Below the pieces are notes generated by a model. It was not told where the DNA came from. It saw nothing but the letters and a program-made list of their open reading frames with translations, and made no database searches. Below, piece by piece: positions 1-11,114 of a DNA stretch of 64,000 bases. Position numbers and translations under genes: made by a program. Numbering within the stretch: position 1 is the stretch's first letter; every line of letters begins with the position of its first letter. The DNA lies in contig JAQFVV010006723.1 of assembly GCA_028023455.1 (NCBI GenBank), forward strand, positions 312,001 to 376,000, written 5' to 3'. Origin of the DNA: Epiperipatus broadwayi (Eukaryota > Onychophora > Udeonychophora > Euonychophora > Peripatidae).

Positions 1-70
1 AGACAAAGTAATCAATAGATGCAGGAAGGCTTGTGCATAAAATTCCTATCTAGTGCCTACTTATCCAATA

Positions 71-112
71 TCCCCAGACTAGTTTCTAGCTTATGGCTTT
101 CATCAGTGAGGA
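71..112 (-). ncRNA. hammerhead-ribozyme-like motif, fold-back repeat
   Basis: Read on the minus strand: CUCCUCA, CUGAUGA (100-106), AAGCCAUAAGCUA, GAA, ACUAGU (78-83), C, then UGGGGA (71-76). The flanks CUCCUCA and UGGGGA can form six consecutive pairs (one G·U) as helix I. ACUAGU is a perfect palindrome, as in the very short helix III of hammerheads from Penelope-like elements, which favours dimers. Helix II is weak: three pairs (AGC/GCU) with an A·A mismatch next to the core. Activity is uncertain. Confidence 0.4.
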
Positions 113-364
113 GCCTTGGATCAGAGAACTGATGAAAGTCGCAAGCTAGAACTAGTCTGGTGATATTGAATGAATAGGCACTACATAGGAATTTTATGCA
201 CAAACCTTCCTGCACACTGCTCTCAGATCCAAGACTCTTCAGTGATGAAAGCCACAAGTTAGAAACTAGTCTTGGGAATATTGGATGAGTAGACACAAGA
301 TAGAGATTTTATGCATAAACCTTCCTGCATCCTAAGATCTAAGTGAAGTGCTCTCAGATACAAG

Positions 365-407
365 ACTCCTCCTGATGAAAGCCACAAACTAGAAATTAGT
401 CTGAGGA
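365..407 (+). ncRNA. hammerhead-ribozyme-like motif, fold-back repeat
   Basis: A plus-strand copy: CTCCTC, CTGATGA (372-378), GCCACAAACTA, GAAATTAGTC, TGAGGA. Helix I again pairs (CUCCUC with GAGGA), with an A-U pair where the copy at 71-112 has G·U, so the change preserves pairing. Helix III is AUUAGU with a U·G wobble. Helix II is eroded (AGC/ACU). Confidence 0.35.
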
Positions 408-559
408 TATTGGATGAGTAGACCCTAGATACAAATTTTATGCACAAACCTTCCTTCATCCATTGATTACTCTGGCTTGCACTGAGTGGCACTACCATAT
501 GGAAAATTTTGCCTCTGTGAAAAACAGCTTGTGTAAGCATAAAGAATGGTGATCATGTG

Positions 560-1737
560 ATGTTTGATATTCTAAACTACTTATATTCTTCTGTAAAGAC
601 TAAACTTTTCAACAATTAAACATCTTTCAGAATTAAATTGTGGCTTTGAAAAAAAAGCATTATCTAAATAAAAATTATAATATAGATTATTTATGAATTA
701 CATAATTAAAATGTCATACTGAGTTGTAAAGAAAAAATCTTAAGAAATAGAATATTGTTCTGTATCAATGGATTTTTTTTTCTTTTTTGATGCTTTCTTG
801 CAAATATCAAATCTATTTAATACTTTGTTGTTCTTAAGAAATTTGTATAATCCTGAATTATTCTAGTCTAATACATGTGGATAATCCTTTAGAAATGTGC
901 TATTTGAGGAACAGTGATTTCATTTACAACTTTTGATTATGTATGTCAGTCTTATGATTCACATAGGGGTGAGTTTTATTTATTTTTGAAGGTATTTTGA
1001 AACCTGCCTTGTTTCTTTATTTTCTAATTTGATTTTTTTGCATGTATTTTTTTTTAATTTGAATTTTTCAAAGGTCAGAATTAATATATGATGAAGATTT
1101 GATTTGTCTCATATTCATAAGTGCAATTGTTTTAATAAAAATGCCATGTTGATTCCATTGTATATAATTTGAATGTTATTTACTATAAATGTTAATATAT
1201 GATTGATGTTATTCTTAGATTTACTTCTAATTTTATTTTAATATTATTTAGGGTTTATTATCCTGTTAAGGTATGGATAAAAGATTGAGAGATTTTACTA
1301 TGAGCTTCATATAACTATTTTCATTTGAATTAATTGCCAAGCACAATGAAAAATTTTTGTAATCTCAAAACCACAAAGTTTAAATAATTTGATAGATAAT
1401 CTGTAATGAGTTTGAATGTCACAAAGGAAGCACTGAACTGGAAAGTAACTATTACAAGAGACATAACCTGTGATAAAGTAGGAATATTTGAAGGATTCAT
1501 ATTTTTTATTAAATATCAAATTGAAGCTGGCAGTAGTGGTTAATTACCATAACTTCTGAAACAACTGACATCCAATTATTTGTTTACTACTTATCTATTT
1601 TTAATATCTTCACAATTTATATATATATATGAAGGAGAGAAATAAAGAGAAATGATAATCTATATAAGGGTATAAATAGATAGAAAATTAAAAAAAAAAA
1701 AAGGACTATAAAAACTGATATAATGTTAACTACTCAC
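560..1737. other. intron sequence, nothing recognised
   Basis: AT-rich sequence downstream (in gene sense) of exon 8. It contains homopolymer runs and a short TA run near 1620. No minus-strand frame here resembles the next part of an M1 aminopeptidase. Confidence 0.6.
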
Positions 1738-1908
1738 CTTTCTAAAAGTTTTAAATCTCGACTGCAGGTAAGTGAATTTAAATAAACTATCCGGTCTGAT
1801 AAAGTGGAGGTTTTTTCCATGTAATGGTCAAGTATAAATTTCCAATCATTTTCATTGCCATATCGAGCTCCATTGCACAGAATGATAAATTTTTGCTCAT
1901 TTGAAAAA
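1738..1908 (-). CDS. M1 aminopeptidase, exon 8 of 8 in window
   Basis: A 171-nt exon encoding NFSNEQKFIILCNGARYGNE, then NDWKFILDHY and LNSLTCSRDLKLLE. It matches 'r..vyC.gvr.g...eW.fl...y......e...ll.aL.cs....Ll.R' in the C-terminal helical domain. The acceptor is AAATTTAG (1909) and the donor AG|GTGAGTA (1737), so the gene continues. No matching exon is visible between 1 and 1737; the last exons and any membrane anchor or stop lie off the left edge. Confidence 0.92.
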
Positions 1909-4900
1909 CTAAATTTTATAAATGGAAAAGAAAAAAAAAGTTTACTGTACAATAATATTGTGAATTATAAGATATACTTACAACTAAATCTACAATTTTA
2001 TTAATTTTGGTTTTATTAGATAAAATATAAATATATAAAAAATATATATCAATTATATAAAATTATTTACATGAAGAGCTGATGTAAGCTCAGGAATACA
2101 TATATATATATATATTTAATCCAGTCTGTCTATATACTCATATAATGTTAAAATTATATACTTTCTTATGCATACATAACACACAGTGTGCAATTTAGTT
2201 CACCGACAGAGTGAAGACTTAAAAAGCTAACAATTCAGGAACAGGATTGAAGCATAACTAGTTACTTACAATACTTAAATATCACATCATAATTTAAATG
2301 ACTGACTATTAGATTGATATTATTATTTTTTGTTACTGACCAAATTATATATTGTAAAATAGACTATCAATCCAATTTATTTTCTTAGAAAAACTTTTTA
2401 TGCACAACACTGACTGATTGTAAAAGGCATTCATAACTGTAGTTTCTATTTTGCATATTTCACTTTTATCTTAAATTTTTTTATAGTTATGACAAATATG
2501 CTCTTCAAAACAGAACTCTGCAGTTATGATCCAATTTCCCTGGGAAAAGCACTATTGAATATGCAGAATTTTGAATTTTAAACAATAATGATATTTAATT
2601 CTTTAATACCTATAAATTAATGATACTTAATTCCTTATGCAATTTAAGATAAATTAACAATTTAAGTAAGTGATTTAACACAAAAGGGAAATATGTGGAA
2701 TAAAACTAATTACAAACGATTTTTCGCAATCCACAGTTGTTATTTGGTTTGTGCATTAAGATATACTTTTAAAAAATGAATAAACCATGATTCTATTTCC
2801 TCATTATAAATATAATATATACAGATTAATTATGTGATATTTCAGGTGTTTTTCAGTAATTTTTGGATTGATTATTCAAAGAGATGAGAAAAAAAAGAGT
2901 GAGAAATTTTAATATACAGAAAAAAAAGATATAAAAAATTTATATTACAGAGATAAGACTGGGAATACAAGGTACTGACATTTCATTTCACCTCTAGAAA
3001 TCATAACATTACAAAAAGTCAGTTAAAGAATATTTTATTGATTAACTTTAAAAATCAGGCTATTGGGTAAAGGAATATAGTAGTGCATATAATGGAAGAA
3101 ACAACAAATAATAATAAGAATTTTATTTTTTTAAGAAAGAAAATAATTATAAGTACTTGAGAAATTTTAAGGAAAACAGAAGTTTGGAGAAAATGGATAG
3201 ATATATGATAGTGCTTTTATGATTATCACATAACATCATAGGATAAGTTTTTCCAGCATTTCTCTATATAAAAAAAAAAATTGGAGAAGATAATATTCTC
3301 AAGGCTAACATTCATGGTAATAAAATTTTAGTACAATATTGTTTAATTGAAAAGCTCCGAAAAATCATAAAAATTATACATACAGTATTTGATTTAAGAT
3401 AGGTCGATTTTTTTAAAAAAATACAGATTATAGCAATGTTATCAACAAGATTTAGATAAGTGCCCCATAATATAGGGATTACTGGTGTTTTACCATTACA
3501 CAAATATTAGTATATCATTGCTGATTACATGTGCTTTTCTTATGGCTTATACATGACAAAGATATTCTACGAAAGAGATAACAAGCTTTCATAAAATAAA
3601 TAAAAACATGGATATTAGGGCTAATTATTTAAACTTATGTCTATTCAAATTTTAAAATATTAATTATCAAATGCATAGATGTGCATATATACTGTGTAAA
3701 TATGTATGTATAATACCTATATAAACCATGACAAATATATGAAATAAACCATAGATCCAGTGTAACATTTTGTAACGTTAAGTACTAAATAAAATCACAA
3801 AAATGTATTTTTAATCAATTCAATGTAATAATTTTTAACTGCATATACTGTGATATTAAAATAAATCATCTCTCATAATACACTTTTTCATGTTAAATTC
3901 AAAATCTTATGAATTTTCACGTTAGTCTTTAGTAGATTAAATAAATTATTCCTTTCATCAATAAAAATAACTTTATTCATTTTAATATTTCTCTCTTCAT
4001 GTAAAATCTTTATGTATCCAAGTTGAAAAGAAATTCTCTACAGCTGTGTTTAATGACTATGAACTAATATAATAAGTGTTTTAAATTTGGATAAATTTAA
4101 AATTTTGTCTGAAGAAAGAAATAATAAAAAGGGTAGAATAAAAAAAGCAATTTTTATTAATAAAGGAAACAATTAATTTAACCAGCAAGAAGATAACAAA
4201 TTCATGAAACTTGGGTATTATAATATAAAATATTGCATTATAGAAGAATTATTTTAATATTACATGCTTTTTAAAATAACTATTTTTAATAATTGAAAGT
4301 ATATTTAAAGTTGCACTTAATATTTAATGTTACAAAGTATTAAACTAGTACTAATAAGACAATTTAAAAAGTAGACTAAAAGGTGCAAATATTAGAAGCA
4401 GTAACAGACTGAGATTTATTACTAAAAGAAACAAGAACATTGGGAAAACAAATGATGATGGATATAAGATAGAGGGACAATTTTATTTATTTATCTAATT
4501 AAAAGAATACCAAATGCAGATGATGAAGAAGTGACAAATTTTTAAACTTAAAAATTCACTGAATAGGTAAAAGCAACATTTAAAAATTTAAAAATATGGT
4601 AAGTAAATGTGGTTACAAAAATAAGCAATAAGATTAGAAGCATGAACTTGTAAAACTTGCAGAAAATAACAATTTTACATTATGTCTATTTTTTAAACCA
4701 AAGGCTAAATGGTCATAAAAATATCCAGCAAAGCAGAAAATAAGCACTTCAAAACTGTGATATGTTCTAAAGATTCAATATCAAAATTAATCAACTGATA
4801 GAAAAGAAAATTATTAAGTGAGAACATATCAATTGAAATCTTTAAAAAATATTTCAATAAAAATAGGTTAAAACTTACAAATAATTTATTTTAAAATAAT

Positions 4901-5500
4901 AAAAAAATCTGAAGACAGCTCAGTCTTAAATAAGACTATTAAAAAGATAATGAATATTCAATAAAAAAATAGATATACAAAAAATAAAATAAAAACAGTA
5001 ATAATTTACTAATAAACTGTTATGCTGAGACAAGATAATGTAAGTTAAGCAGAAGAACACGAATATAATAATAATAATTTACTTAAAGTTATAAGTAAAA
5101 AAAGAATTAACAATGATATAAAAAATACATACAGTATATGAAATTGCAAGGAATATTACAAAAAAAAAAATCACTGAAAAATATAACACATGAAACTAGT
5201 AATATTTTGAGGACTATTCTGTCATGGAGAAATGTGTTTAGAATTATGGAATGTTTTCTAAAGTTAGATTGCAGCTGAAACATGTAGTACGAGAGGTTAC
5301 TCTGTGTATTTAAATGTTAAATAGCAGTCATTAAAGTTTTAATTTATATTAGAAAGGATTAAAATATGGTTTTATTTATCAATTTTGAGATGAAATAACA
5401 CAATTATTAAAAATAAAAGTGACATTATAAAATGCAAAACAATTCTATAGATTAGTACTATTCATGATTATATGGAGACAGAATAGTCATATAATAACAT
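1909..5500. other. intron sequence, nothing recognised
   Basis: First part of the 7.1-kb intron between exons 7 and 8. It is extremely A-rich on the plus strand (many poly-A runs), with short TA runs near 2100 and 2035. No coding or structured repeat is recognised. Confidence 0.6.
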
Positions 5501-5501
5501 C

Positions 5502-5597
5502 TTTTTTTTTTTTTCCATATGTCATAGCATCAGCCGGGAGGCGAACCCACAACGCTTGCAAGGTAGCTGTGACGACCTCTCGGCTATTAAGTATGGA
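5502..5597 (-). mobile_element. tRNA-derived SINE, copy 1
   Basis: On the minus strand a degraded tRNA-like head is followed by GGGTTCGCCTCCCGG (B box), then CTGATGCTATGACATATGG and a poly-A tail (poly-T at 5502-5514). The head, GCCGAGAGGTCGTCACAGC, corresponds to the A-box arm. The element has almost no body between the tRNA part and the tail. It belongs to the same family as the copies at 28608, 37622, 40653, 41481, 47562 and 51340. Confidence 0.8.
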
Positions 5598-5599
5598 AA

Positions 5600-8130
5600 A
5601 GCCCCCCAAAAAGACAAAACCATTATAAATGTTTTAATGGGAATGCAGGAAAAAAAACAGATTATGGCAAAGTTTTGGCATCAAATGTCTAAAAATCAAA
5701 TAGGATATTGAAAAAAAGAAAACAAGAATTATAAAAACTATTTTATCATTTTTTATATTAAAATATTATAACTAATTTTTATTCAATAAACATTAGAATC
5801 AATTCAGTTATAATAATGGGAATTTAAAAATGGTTATAGCACAATAATCAATACTGAAGTACAAATGAAAGTTTTATAATGACCAATGCATAAGAGACAT
5901 CCTTTTGTAAATTTTTTAAAAGGCAATGATTAAAATTTTGAAACTGTATAACAGAGGTTCGGAATATTATACAATTCTGAAATATATTTACTAAAAAGAT
6001 AATAGCAGTGATTAGTTTACATTAGTGATGCTAAAAGAATTAACAATGGTAAAGACAATTCTATTTATTCTTTTTAAAGAAATTTTACAGGAAGAATACT
6101 TTGAGAACTAAAATGAGAAGCAAAAAAATATAAAAATAGACAGCATTTAAGCTTTTTAGATTTTTGAAAGTGATATGATTGTTTTCCAAATATTTCAGAA
6201 AAGATGGAAAAATGGAAACAGTAAATATGACTAAACACAAAATACTAAAAAAATAATGTACAATACCTTTTCAATAAGGACAAAATAAAACATGATAGTA
6301 ATATATTTGAAAAAGAAACATTTGTGCATATTTTGGAAAAATTATTATTGCAAATGAAAAAAATAATGAATAAAGTTAATCAAGGAATAAAAATAACATG
6401 AATATTTTTAGTAAAAATAATATAATAAAAATGTATCTATTAAACTGAAAGATTTATAATGAATACATTTAATCAAGTGTTTGGACACAATATAAGAACA
6501 GTACAGAATGTAGGTTACAAACCCAAGTATGAAGAATGTAATATTGTGATTAATAGAAAATATTGAAAGTGAAATATATGGGTGGAAAACAAGCATGTAT
6601 TACAGTATTGAAAAATTAAGAGATTGCTATAGAAAATGAAGTCAGCAACCAGTTACAATACTGAGTAACAGATCAAATTCAGAGCTACAAGCACAATAAC
6701 AGCATAAGACTGGAATGTACAAAACTAATTCAGACAATCAAGTGAGCAAAAATTATATTAATCATCATTAGGGGTTAGTGTTTCACACAAACTTTTAAAA
6801 TTTTCCATAGAATCCAATACGCAATAGCTTTCCTGAATTTCTATAGACAACATGATTTGTGCAGAAATGACTACTGATTCGGTGGTTTATGGATATTAAT
6901 AAAACTCTTACTACTTGGTGGATCTTTTCTTTTTATCACATCCAGTCATAAGCTGACAATGTTTAGATTAAGTGGATTTATAAAGAGATGGCAGTTTATT
7001 TCAGTTCTGTCATCTACTGTATATGTATGGTAGATTTACATAATTGTCTTTGTAAATGCCATTAAGTCAACTGTTAACAAAAATAATGTATATGTATAGT
7101 TTATAATGTATATGGCAATAGTCAAAATGAACTTTTATTTAATATCTCTTCGTATCACCATACCAGCCTTTTTTATTTTATACTAAGACACAACAAACGT
7201 CAGCAATTATTTTATCATATAAATTTATTTTAAAGAAATCCATATTTGATGTAATTGGTATCTTAGAAAGATCATCATTCACGCCAACAATGGTCCATAT
7301 AAATAGAAATGGCCGGAGATAAATTTAATATAAAGAAGTGTTTTACATAAATTAGATGCAAAAAAAAAAAAGGGGGGGTTTTAAAAATGAAAACTATTTA
7401 CGTTACATTTGTAATTTAGATTTAATATCACATTATGGAAAAATAAGATTGAATTCAAATGTTGTAAAACTATTAAATGTTAGAGATTTTATTAATCTAA
7501 ATTCACATGGAATCTATTGCTTTTAAATTGGATGGTTTTACAATATTTTTATTTAGAAATAAGATTTTATATAAATAGGATCAAATGCTTAATAATGAAA
7601 TATGTTTAAGATGCAGAACACGTTGGTTACAAAAAAAACCCACACATTTTATTATGTAAGTTAAAAATATACTTAATCATAAAAGGAAACACAAAACATG
7701 AAATGATTTAACATTTCTTACATTAATAATAAGATATATAATTCGATTACACCAGTTGTTTCTAAATATTTTGAAGTAGCATTTAAAGCGAATTCAAATA
7801 TTGGGTAAGATTTTCTGCAAAAGTTTTGCAATATTGTAACGAGCAATCTTGGGTGGATGAAATATACACAAAATTACAAAATAACGGGAAATTAAATATT
7901 ACGCTTATAGTTATAGACATTTTATTTTTTCGTTTTACGTATTGAAAGTGATTTACGAAAAAAAAAAAAAAGGAATTAATGATAAAACAGACTTTAGCGG
8001 ACACAACTTCTCGCCCTCTATTTTTAAAAAATTGAACTATATTTTATTCGTACTATCTAACTATAAATGTATTTTTTATATGAAGGTTAATGAAAAAAAA
8101 ATAAAAAAAATTACATTTTTATGCGTAGTT
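5600..8130. other. intron sequence, nothing recognised
   Basis: AT-rich spacer between the SINE at 5.5 kb and the Merlin remnant. It holds a poly-A/poly-G run at about 7360 and no recognisable gene. A phrase near 6920-6950 (GATCTTTTC...ATCCAGTCATAAGCTGAC) resembles one near 12310-12335 and may be an unnamed repeat. Confidence 0.5.
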
Positions 8131-8487
8131 TTAAGCTATGCCCCCGAGAAAATTCCCGAAAATGTTGTCATTAAATCCGTCGACAAGTACTTGATTTCTG
8201 TTATAATATGTAGCACATTCTTCCCGGCAAAAATGACATCAGTCTACGACCACTCGTTCGCTAACACCAGCCCCGCGAACAATAAAGTGTATTGGCAAAT
8301 TATTCGCCCAACAAAACGTTACATGTATTCAAACTCAGTTGGCTTCGGAAAAAAATGCCCCACTTCTTATGGATGTACGTTGGCGGCATATTCTGCATTG
8401 CCATCTAAGCTGTCTGAATATTTCACCAGCGAATACTGAATACTGCATCGCAGACTGTTCTTCCATAAGCGCCTCCTGGTCAGCCAT
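8131..8487 (-). pseudogene. Merlin (IS1016/ISXO2-like) transposase remnant
   Basis: A single minus-strand frame starts at an ATG at 8487 (MADQEALMEEQ). It runs through the blocks LRWQCRICRQRTSIRSGAFF, FCWANNLPI, GVSERVVVD and CHFCREECATYY. This is the N-terminal layout of ISXO2/IS1016-type transposases used by eukaryotic Merlin elements: 'W.C..C....SvR.gsFF', then 'tvvdWynfcRevC'. Three in-frame TGA codons interrupt it, one replacing the Trp expected after VVVD. It then stops at 8131 before the DDE catalytic core is recognisable. The stretch is clearly less AT-rich than its surroundings, which suggests recent arrival. No terminal inverted repeats were identified. Confidence 0.7.
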
Positions 8488-9045
8488 TTCATGGTCAATT
8501 CTTGAGTTTGAAATTGTTCCAGAAATCGACGTGTATTCCAGCTTATATTTATTTATTATGAATAAAAAAAATTGAATTGGATGAACTTACATAAATTTGG
8601 AAACTTAACATCGATAATGAATAAATAATCACATTTCGTTTCCGGTTATATATTATAAACGTCACACTGAAATCGAGATTTCAAACGTTTTCTGGGAAAT
8701 TTAAAGTCAACTTGCTACTAAGGTGGCTATTTATCTAGATCAAACTATCACAATTTAATTTATGTTATTCGTTTAGCATTTTATAAGTTTTTATACTAAA
8801 TAACTCCAATCTATACTTATTACATATGAATTTTTATATTCTATATACATACATTAATTGATAAAATACAAACATAGTATACGTATACTTAACAGGAATA
8901 GACAAAACAAGTGATAATTTTTTATCCTCTCCCCGCCCCAGAATTCTTAAAAAAAAAAAAAAATCTATCTATTTTATGAAAAATCCCCCTCCCCCCAAAT
9001 TAAATTATTTAAGTAATGATTTCGAGTTCATATACAAAAACTTAC

Positions 9046-9156
9046 TTTTCAAGGCTAAAACTTTCCAGCCATTCTTTAAAATAAGTTTTGCATTCTAGTA
9101 CACATTCCTTCAGTCCAAACGAACACATGTCAGATAAAACAATATTACGTTGTTTT
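9046..9156 (-). CDS. M1 aminopeptidase, exon 7 of 8 in window
   Basis: A 111-nt exon encoding RKQRNIVLSDMCSFGLKECV followed by LECKTYFKEWLESFSLE and two bases. The pattern 'R..il...C..g...C...a...f..W' is the paired-cysteine region of M1 aminopeptidases, with Cys in DMC, ECV and LEC. The acceptor is TTTGCAG at 9157 and the donor AA|GTAAG at 9045. Confidence 0.93.
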
Positions 9157-9344
9157 CTGCAAAAGAAAATAACAAAATGAAACAAATAATGTCTAAATTG
9201 TTTATTATCATATTCTTTTATTAACATTTTTATGCGGTCTAGTATAAGCCTTATCAATAGATGGGTAACAAAATGAAATAAAAATCATAATGTCTAAATT
9301 GTTCATTAGCATACTCCTATTCATATTTTTATGCAGTCTAGTAT

Positions 9345-11110
9345 AAACTTTATCAATGGATGGATAATGCTTAATAAATCCCTACCTAGTGGTGACCTAT
9401 CCAAATATCCCCAGAGTTTCTAGCTTATGGCTTTCATCAGTGAGTAGTTTTTAGGATTTTTTTCAATGATGCATTTCGATCTTTGATGTAATGCATTTTT
9501 CCTCTAGCAACCTTTTTTAATTTTTTGTTATAGTATCAAGCTAACAGCTCAAACTGAAAAACTTATTATTTTTTAAAATTAGCTTATTTGCTTGCATAGT
9601 TATTTATGTACACTAAATGACATTTATGTGGCCATGGAGGCATATTAAACTATAATAATGCTGATGTGCCCTGTAAAAGTCCCTAAGTCCACTTTTGAGT
9701 GCCCAGAGGTGAAGTTCACTGGGTACATCTGTAGTTTTCCTGTATGCTTGAGCTTTGCAGTTCCTTGGTTACAACACAACCAGTTCTGACAATGCAAGTG
9801 TGTGCACAAATCCTTATTCTTCTCACAGTAAGCTTTGATTCTGTTCAAGATCATTCTCAGGTAGTAAAGCTATAGTCATGGAAATTTCTTAATCAATCTA
9901 ATTGCTATGAAAGCTTTCCCTATTTTTTAAAAAGGAACCAATCTTTAATTATCAGTTTAATTAATTTCTACATTGATCTATTATCTTTACTCATAACTAT
10001 TTCTTATGAGAAATATTTTTATTTTAGGAAAACATGTATATCTTTCTTTTTTTTTGTTTTCATAAATAATTTAATTCAATTTATTTATTTCTAAACATAG
10101 TATACTTTACATTATTTCTAAACATTAGTTCAATTTACATTATTCCAAATAAAGCAATTTTATGGATCTGAACACCAGTATTTATATACTATAGTGATCT
10201 TAATTACATAGAGGGAAATCAACCTTCAAATCTTACTTTTCCATAATTACATATATATATATACAACACTAAATTATTAATTTATATATATATAGTGATC
10301 TTAATATTTTATAATCTTAGGCATTTTTATTCTTTGACCAGAATTGATGCTAAACCATTAAAGCATTATGTGACCAACAAGCCATTACATTAGCTTTGTT
10401 TACATCCTGCTATTTATTAGCATATTTCCATATTCTCATTACTTTTATGCTTATCCATTCTAAGCTTTAGTAATTAATAAATGCCAGATAGTAGTGCTTA
10501 GTAATTTCAGTGTGGTCCCCAGACTAAATTTTATCTTATGACTTTTATCAATGGATTTTTTTGAACAGAGCACTGTGGATTTAATGTACCTTTCCTCTAG
10601 CAACCATATTTTATCTTTTTGTTATACTATGAAGCTATCAGCTAAAAAAAACATTAATCTTTTCAATCCAAGCCTATTTACTTGCATAGTTATATAGATC
10701 TGAAACAGTTCGGTTTCTATATATTTTTATTACCAATTCTGGCTAAAGAATAAATATATATAAGGACATAACAAAATTAAGGCTACTAAAATGTATAAAA
10801 ATTGAACTGGTTTTAGATCTTATAACTATACAAGCAAATAGGCTTGGATTAGAAAAAAATGTTTTTAAATTTGGGCTGGTAACTTGATAAAACAACAAAA
10901 AAGTAAAAATGTCTACTGGAAGAAAGGTGCATTAGATCCAGAGTACACTTTTGATAAAAATTCAAAAAGGTCCTCATTGATGAAAGCCATAAGCTAGAAA
11001 TTTCTCTGGGAAGATTTGGATTAACAGCATTGGATAAATGGTATAAAAGTAATGAAAATCATAGAGGCAAAACTCTCCATATGGTGATCATGTGATGTTT
11101 AATAGTTTAA
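9345..11110. repeat. inverted-repeat cluster related to the fold-back family
   Basis: Three decayed relatives of the repeat at 1-545. One at about 9345-9610 reads ATCCCCAGAGTTTCTAGCTTATGGCTTTCATCAGTGAG, as does a more diverged one at about 10460-10700. One at about 10820-11060 lies in the opposite orientation, so the outer pair forms an inverted repeat of about 270 nt with a 1.2-kb spacer. Shared flanking text includes CCTCTAGCAACC, TTGTTATA and CTTGCATAGTTAT. The right end carries GGCAAAACTCTCCATATGGTGATCATGTGATGTTTAATA, the same outer end as copy 1. The spacer (9640-10450) has no recognised content. Confidence 0.6.
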
Positions 11111-11114
11111 AATA

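Larger units (their letters stand above)
1..545. repeat. fold-back/tandem repeat with hammerhead-like motifs (copy 1)
   Basis: A block of about 120-bp units. The first unit is inverted relative to the next three, so the left part folds back on itself. Each unit carries a version of CTGATGAAAGCCATAAGCTAGAAACTAGTC. The shared unit end reads TTTTATGCACAAACCTTCCTGCAT. The right side continues through GATTACTCTGGCTTGCACTGAGTGGCACT and TTTTGCC to an outer part ending GTGATCATGTGATGTTT near 570. The same modules recur at 17385-17791, 9345-11110 and, decayed, at 25665-26340. No protein is encoded. It may be truncated by the window edge. Confidence 0.75.

Noticed and set aside
1-545. CRISPR array, because of regularly spaced repeats.
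   Set aside because: Units are about 120 bp with inverted members and no unique spacers, and the sequence is clearly eukaryotic.
7942-8439. A 165-codon plus-strand frame as a gene.
   Set aside because: It is the antisense shadow of the Merlin transposase remnant. The minus strand carries the recognisable blocks, and the plus frame starts in a low-complexity Lys run.
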